NCBI GenBank assembly: GCA_039908285.1
Contig: JAMOBE010000077.1
Coordinates: 1 to 17,115 of the forward strand
DNA length: 17,115 bases
Direction: 5' to 3'
Origin: JAMOBE01 sp039908285
GTDB lineage: Bacteria; Pseudomonadota; Alphaproteobacteria; Rhodospirillales; Rhodospirillaceae
Positions 14,118 to 17,115 of the stretch are shown piece after piece. The notes beneath the pieces are model-generated. The model had not been told where the DNA came from and searched no databases. It saw nothing but the letters and a program-made list of their open reading frames with translations. Each line of letters starts with the position of its first letter. Positions within the stretch are counted from its first letter, which is position 1. The position numbers were made by a program, and so were the translations under genes.

Positions 14118-15926
14118 ATGAGCGAACAGGCACCGGTGGTGGTGGTTCTCGGGCCATTGGGCCTGGAAACGGCGCGGCGAATCAGGGCGGTGGTGCCGGG
14201 AGCGCGGCTTCATGGGCTGAAGGGCCGAGTCGACGCGGCGGAGCTGGCCGAGACCTTTTCCGACGGCGTCGACCACCTGCGGCGACTGTTCGCGTCCGGG
14301 AGTCCCATCATCGGCATCTGCGCCAGCGGCATCCTGGTCCGGGCGCTGGGGCCGGTCCTGCAGGACAAGCAGGCCGAGCCGCCGGTGCTGGCGGTGGCGG
14401 TCGATGGCAGCGCCGTGGTGCCGCTGCTCGGCGGCCATCACGGCGCCAACGCCCTGGCGCGGACCATCGCCCGGGTCTTCGACGTCGCGCCGGCCATCAC
14501 CACCGCCGGCGACGCCCGCTTCGGCCTGGCCCTGGACGAGCCGCCCCCGGGCTGGCGGGTGGCCAATCCGCCGGTGGCGCGGCGGATGATGGCGGCGCTG
14601 GTGGACGGACGGCCGGTGGCCCTGGAGGTGGAGGCCGGAGACGCCGGCTGGATCCGCGACTCGGGCGCCCCCTTCGCCGACGGGGCTGAGCTGACGGTGC
14701 GGGTGACCGACAAGGCCGTCCCCGGCGACGATCGCACCCTGGTGCTGCATCCGCCGTCCCTGGTGGTGGGGGTGGGCTGCGAGCGCGGGGTGGCGCCCGG
14801 GGAACTGTCCGAACTGGTGTCACGGACGCTGGCCGACCATGGTCTGGCAGCGCAGTCGGTGGCGGCGGTGACCTCCCTCGACCTCAAGGCCGACGAGCCG
14901 GCGGTGCTGGCCCTGGCCCGGGCTCTCGGGGTGCCGGCGCGGTTCTTCGCGGCGGCGGCGCTGGAGGCCGAGACGCCGCGTCTCGCCACGCCGTCGGACG
15001 TGGTGTTCCGCGCCGTCGGCTGCCACGGAGTCGCCGAGGGAGCGGCCCTGGCGGCGGTGGGACGGGACGGGCGGCTGGTGGTGGCCAAGGCGGCCTCCGA
15101 GCGTGCCACCTGCGCCGTGGCCCGGGCGGCGACGACCGTCGATCCGGCGACGGTGGGACGCGGACGCGGGACGCTGCACGTGGTGGGCATCGGCCCGGGA
15201 GCCGCACACTGGCGCACGCCAGAGGCCTCGGCGGCGGTGGCCGACGCCCGTCACCTGGTGGGCTATGGCCTCTACCTCGACCTGCTGGGCGAGGCGGCGG
15301 CCGGCAGGACGCGCCACGAAAGCGCCCTCGGCGCCGAGGACGAACGGGTGCGGGTGGCGCTCGACCTGGCGGCGGCCGGCGAGACGGTGGCCCTGGTGTG
15401 CTCGGGGGACGCCGGCATCTACGCCCTGGCCAGTCTGGTCTTCGAGCGGCTGGATCGCGACGACCGCCCCGACTGGAACCGGATCGAGATCAACGTGGTG
15501 CCTGGTGTCTCGGCGCTGCAAGCCGCCGCGGCGCGGGTGGGGGCGCCGCTCGGCCATGACTTCTGCGCCATTTCCCTGTCGGACCTGCTGACACCCTGGG
15601 AGGTGATCGAGCGGCGGGTGGCCGCCGCCGCCGCCGGCGACTTCGTCATCGCCTTCTACAACCCGGTCTCGCAGCGGCGCCGCGACCAGCTGGTGCGGGC
15701 GCGCGACATCCTGCTCGGCGGCCGCAGTCCCGAGACGCCGGTGATCCTGGCCCGCAAGCTGGGCCGCGAGGGCGAGCGGATCGAGGTGATCCGCCTCGCC
15801 GATCTCGACGCCGGGCGCGCAGACATGCTGACCCTGGTCATGGTCGGCAGCAGCGAAACCCGGGTGGTGACCCGGGGAGGACGCTCCCGGGTCTATACGC
15901 CCCGGGGGTACGCCGCCAAGGGGTAA
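14118..15926 (+). CDS. cobJ: CbiG-CobJ fusion: cobalt-precorrin-5A hydrolase / precorrin-3B C17-methyltransferase
   Basis: A 602-residue bifunctional corrin enzyme. Residues about 1-140 match the CbiG N-terminal domain (GSPIIGICASGILVRALGP at 61-79, AVDGSAVVPLLGGHHGANALAR at 94-115). About 140-210 is the CbiG mid region. About 213-338 is the CbiG C-terminal/CobE-like domain (VGVGCERGV, LDLKADEPAV, GVAEGAALA). Residues about 351-598 are the CobJ/CbiH methyltransferase: GTLHVVGIGPG (351-361), VALVCSGDAGIYALASL, VVPGVSALQAAAARVGAPLGHDF, FVIAFYNPVSQRRRDQL. CbiG opens and removes the C20-containing lactone fragment in the anaerobic route, while CobJ/CbiH methylates C17 and contracts the ring. Such fusions occur in other alphaproteobacteria. 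The gene follows cobI and ends 7 bases before the convergent OmpA-like gene. Both halves look intact. Confidence 0.93.
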   Translation: MSEQAPVVVVLGPLGLETARRIRAVVPGARLHGLKGRVDAAELAETFSDGVDHLRRLFASGSPIIGICASGILVRALGPVLQDKQAEPPVLAVAVDGSAVVPLLGGHHGANALARTIARVFDVAPAITTAGDARFGLALDEPPPGWRVANPPVARRMMAALVDGRPVALEVEAGDAGWIRDSGAPFADGAELTVRVTDKAVPGDDRTLVLHPPSLVVGVGCERGVAPGELSELVSRTLADHGLAAQSVAAVTSLDLKADEPAVLALARALGVPARFFAAAALEAETPRLATPSDVVFRAVGCHGVAEGAALAAVGRDGRLVVAKAASERATCAVARAATTVDPATVGRGRGTLHVVGIGPGAAHWRTPEASAAVADARHLVGYGLYLDLLGEAAAGRTRHESALGAEDERVRVALDLAAAGETVALVCSGDAGIYALASLVFERLDRDDRPDWNRIEINVVPGVSALQAAAARVGAPLGHDFCAISLSDLLTPWEVIERRVAAAAAGDFVIAFYNPVSQRRRDQLVRARDILLGGRSPETPVILARKLGREGERIEVIRLADLDAGRADMLTLVMVGSSETRVVTRGGRSRVYTPRGYAAKG

Positions 15927-15933
15927 TACCCCC

Positions 15934-16524
15934 TCACCCGGCCGGCCGGAACTGGACGCGGCGGTTCTTCGGATCAAGGGGGTTGTCGCGGTAGAGGGGG
16001 TCGCTCTTCCCCTTGCCGACGGTCTTGAGCCGCGACGGGGCGATGCCGTGGGAGTCCACCAGATAGCGCTTGACCGCGGCGGCGCGCCGTGCCGACAGGT
16101 TGTTGTTGTACTCGTCGGAGCCGGCGCCGTCGGTGTGACCCTCGACGGTCATGCGCAGGCCCGGCTGCTTGGTCAGCAACTGGCCCATGACGTCCACATA
16201 GGGACGCGACTCGTCCATGATGTCCGCCGAGTTGTAGCCGAAGTTGATCGGAAAGCCAACGGCGTCCACCGCCGGTGCCGCCACGGCCGGCGCACCGCCA
16301 CTCGAGCTGGAACCGGGACTGGTGTCACCGAGTTCGATCTTGCGCACCTGAAAGCTGCGGTGCGCCTTCGGGGCGCCGGCACCACTCAGGGTGTTGCTCA
16401 GTTCCTCGACGGAGGGAACGCGGTCGTACATCTTCACTTCGCCGGCCCGTGCCGCCGGCGCGGCCGTCGCGGCGGCAAGCACCAGAAGGCAGGCGATGGC
16501 GGCGTTGGAACGAAAAGACATCAT
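15934..16524 (-). CDS. Exported OmpA-domain protein
   Basis: A 196-residue protein. Residues 1-27 are a signal peptide ending ARA before GEV. About 28-95 is a linker with a Ser/Gly/Ala/Pro-rich stretch (TSPGSSSSGGAPAVAAP). About 95-196 is the OmpA C-terminal peptidoglycan-binding domain: INFGYNSADI, VEGHTDGAGSDEYNNNLSARRA with the meso-diaminopimelate-contacting Asp and Arg, VKRYLVDSHGIAPSRLKTVGKGKSDPL and NRRVQF. There is no transmembrane barrel or lipobox, so it is probably a periplasmic protein tethered to the wall. ATG 16524 is used; ATG 16521 is adjacent, and the frame extends to 16566 without a signal-like start. The two exported genes upstream on the same strand suggest one operon. It might anchor their products to peptidoglycan (inference). 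Confidence 0.88.
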   Translation of the reverse strand: MMSFRSNAAIACLLVLAAATAAPAARAGEVKMYDRVPSVEELSNTLSGAGAPKAHRSFQVRKIELGDTSPGSSSSGGAPAVAAPAVDAVGFPINFGYNSADIMDESRPYVDVMGQLLTKQPGLRMTVEGHTDGAGSDEYNNNLSARRAAAVKRYLVDSHGIAPSRLKTVGKGKSDPLYRDNPLDPKNRRVQFRPAG

Positions 16525-16575
16525 GGCACCCGACCCGTTACTGGAAAGCGTGGGACGATAGCGCAACGACCGAAC

Positions 16576-16935
16576 CTAGTACAGGTTGATCGTGATCTTC
16601 TTGTCGTTGTCATAGTCGCGGCGATAGAGATTGCGACTGAACGCATGGGAGCGGTCGAGGCTGTACGCCAGGGCCGACGCGGTGCCGGACAGGTTGCTGC
16701 GGTTGAAGGTGTTCGGCGTGTAGCTCGGGCGGGCCATCATGTTGGCCCAGTAACCGGCCTCGCCATGCACCGTGCCGACCACCGGGAACTGAGTCGGAGC
16801 CGCGGGCCTGGCCAGGATGAAGGGGGAACTGGTTACCACGCCGGTGGTAACGTCAAGCGCGCCCTCGTCGGCGAGGACCACGATCGACAGGGCGACCGAA
16901 AGAAGAGGCGCGAATACCTTGCGAAGCGTTGACAT
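16576..16935 (-). CDS. Small exported protein of unknown function
   Basis: A 119-residue protein, family not recognised. The N-terminus MSTLRKVFAPLLSVALSIVVLADEG is a signal peptide; cleavage is likely near residues 22-25. The mature part is hydrophilic, rich in Ser, Asn, Arg and aromatic residues (VHGEAGYWANMMARPSYTPN, SRNLYRRDYDNDKK), and ends ITINLY with an aromatic last residue, a feature common in outer-membrane or beta-rich surface proteins. ATG 16935 has GGAG about 8 bases upstream. It lies between the Gly/Asn-rich gene and the OmpA-domain gene on the same strand, with a perfect hairpin just ahead, so it is probably part of that exported cluster. Confidence 0.75.
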   Translation of the reverse strand: MSTLRKVFAPLLSVALSIVVLADEGALDVTTGVVTSSPFILARPAAPTQFPVVGTVHGEAGYWANMMARPSYTPNTFNRSNLSGTASALAYSLDRSHAFSRNLYRRDYDNDKKITINLY

Positions 16936-16952
16936 GGTGTGACTCCATCAGA

Positions 16953-16976
16953 GGGGGAGGGGAAGTCCCCTCCCCC
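16953..16976. terminator. Perfect hairpin between the two exported-protein genes
   Basis: GGGGGAGGGG / CCCCTCCCCC, a 10-bp perfect stem with a 4-base loop, lies 16 bases after the stop of the Gly/Asn-rich gene and just ahead of the ribosome site of the next gene (minus strand). Without a clear T-run it may be a partial terminator or a stability hairpin that sets unequal expression of the two genes. Confidence 0.6.
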
Positions 16977-16992
16977 GGGCGATGGCGGGGAC

Positions 16993-17115
16993 TTATCGGC
17001 CGATGCCGCCGATGGACGACTCGGCGGTGTTGCCCTTGCCGGTGGCCGTGGTGTTCACGTTCTTGGCATTGGCGTTGATGTTGGTGTTGCCCTGGATCTG
17101 GGTGCCGGCGCCGAT
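16993..17115 (-). CDS. Gly/Asn/Thr-rich protein, C-terminal end (cut by right edge)
   Basis: Only the last 40 codons are in the window, ending with TAA at 16993-16995. The peptide is almost entirely Gly, Asn, Thr, Ala and Ile (GAGTQIQGNTNINANAKNV, then NTTATGKGNTAESSIGGIGR), with alternating small and polar residues and GN pairs spaced like a beta-solenoid or curlin-type repeat. This composition is typical of secreted or surface fibre proteins. The family cannot be named from this fragment. It is the first visible gene of the minus-strand exported cluster. Confidence 0.65.
   Translation of the reverse strand: MGAGTQIQGNTNINANAKNVNTTATGKGNTAESSIGGIGR

Overview
The window is GC-rich chromosomal DNA from a Gram-negative bacterium, most likely an alphaproteobacterium of the Rhodospirillales type. 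This is inferred from the gene set: a cyclic beta-1,2-glucan synthase, a CbiG-CobJ fusion, a two-BON-domain lipoprotein, an RHH_4-type ribbon-helix-helix protein and a GGDEF protein. No rRNA, tRNA, CRISPR array or prophage module was seen.

Left part (1-6600). The first 3.4 kb is the N-terminal part of an NdvB-like cyclic beta-1,2-glucan synthase on the minus strand, running off the left edge. Next comes a looser, lower-GC stretch of small envelope or stress-type genes: a lipoprotein built from two copies of one cysteine-containing module, a tiny two-helix DUF3309-like membrane peptide too short for ordinary ORF calling, a single-BON lipoprotein, and a secreted RlpA-like double-psi beta-barrel protein. 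About 0.9 kb without an intact gene follows. It holds the C-terminal scrap of an IS3-family transposase, a large imperfect inverted repeat, and a small MITE-like palindrome with a degenerate neighbour copy. This looks like a scar of mobile DNA between two compositionally different blocks.

Middle part (6600-11520). A 568-aa protein of unknown function (minus) is divergent from acetyl-CoA synthetase acs (plus), which has a recognisable promoter and a strong terminator-like hairpin. Two small plus-strand genes follow: a YkuD-type L,D-transpeptidase-fold protein with no visible signal peptide, and a ribbon-helix-helix protein that appears to be made from a leaderless mRNA.

Right part (11520-17115). 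A membrane-anchored diguanylate cyclase and a two-BON lipoprotein lie on the minus strand. Divergent from the latter is a corrin-ring pair: cobI (precorrin-2 C20-methyltransferase) and a CbiG-CobJ fusion. A perfect 26-bp-arm palindrome spans the cobI stop codon between them. Convergent with cobJ is a minus-strand cluster of secreted proteins: a Gly/Asn-rich protein cut by the right edge, a 119-aa exported protein of unknown function, and an OmpA-domain protein. These may form a small surface or cell-wall-anchored system.

The points most worth a second look are the cobI/cobJ palindrome, the exported Gly/Asn-rich/OmpA cluster with its internal hairpin, the unrecognised 568-aa protein, the duplicated-module lipoprotein and the mobile-DNA scar.
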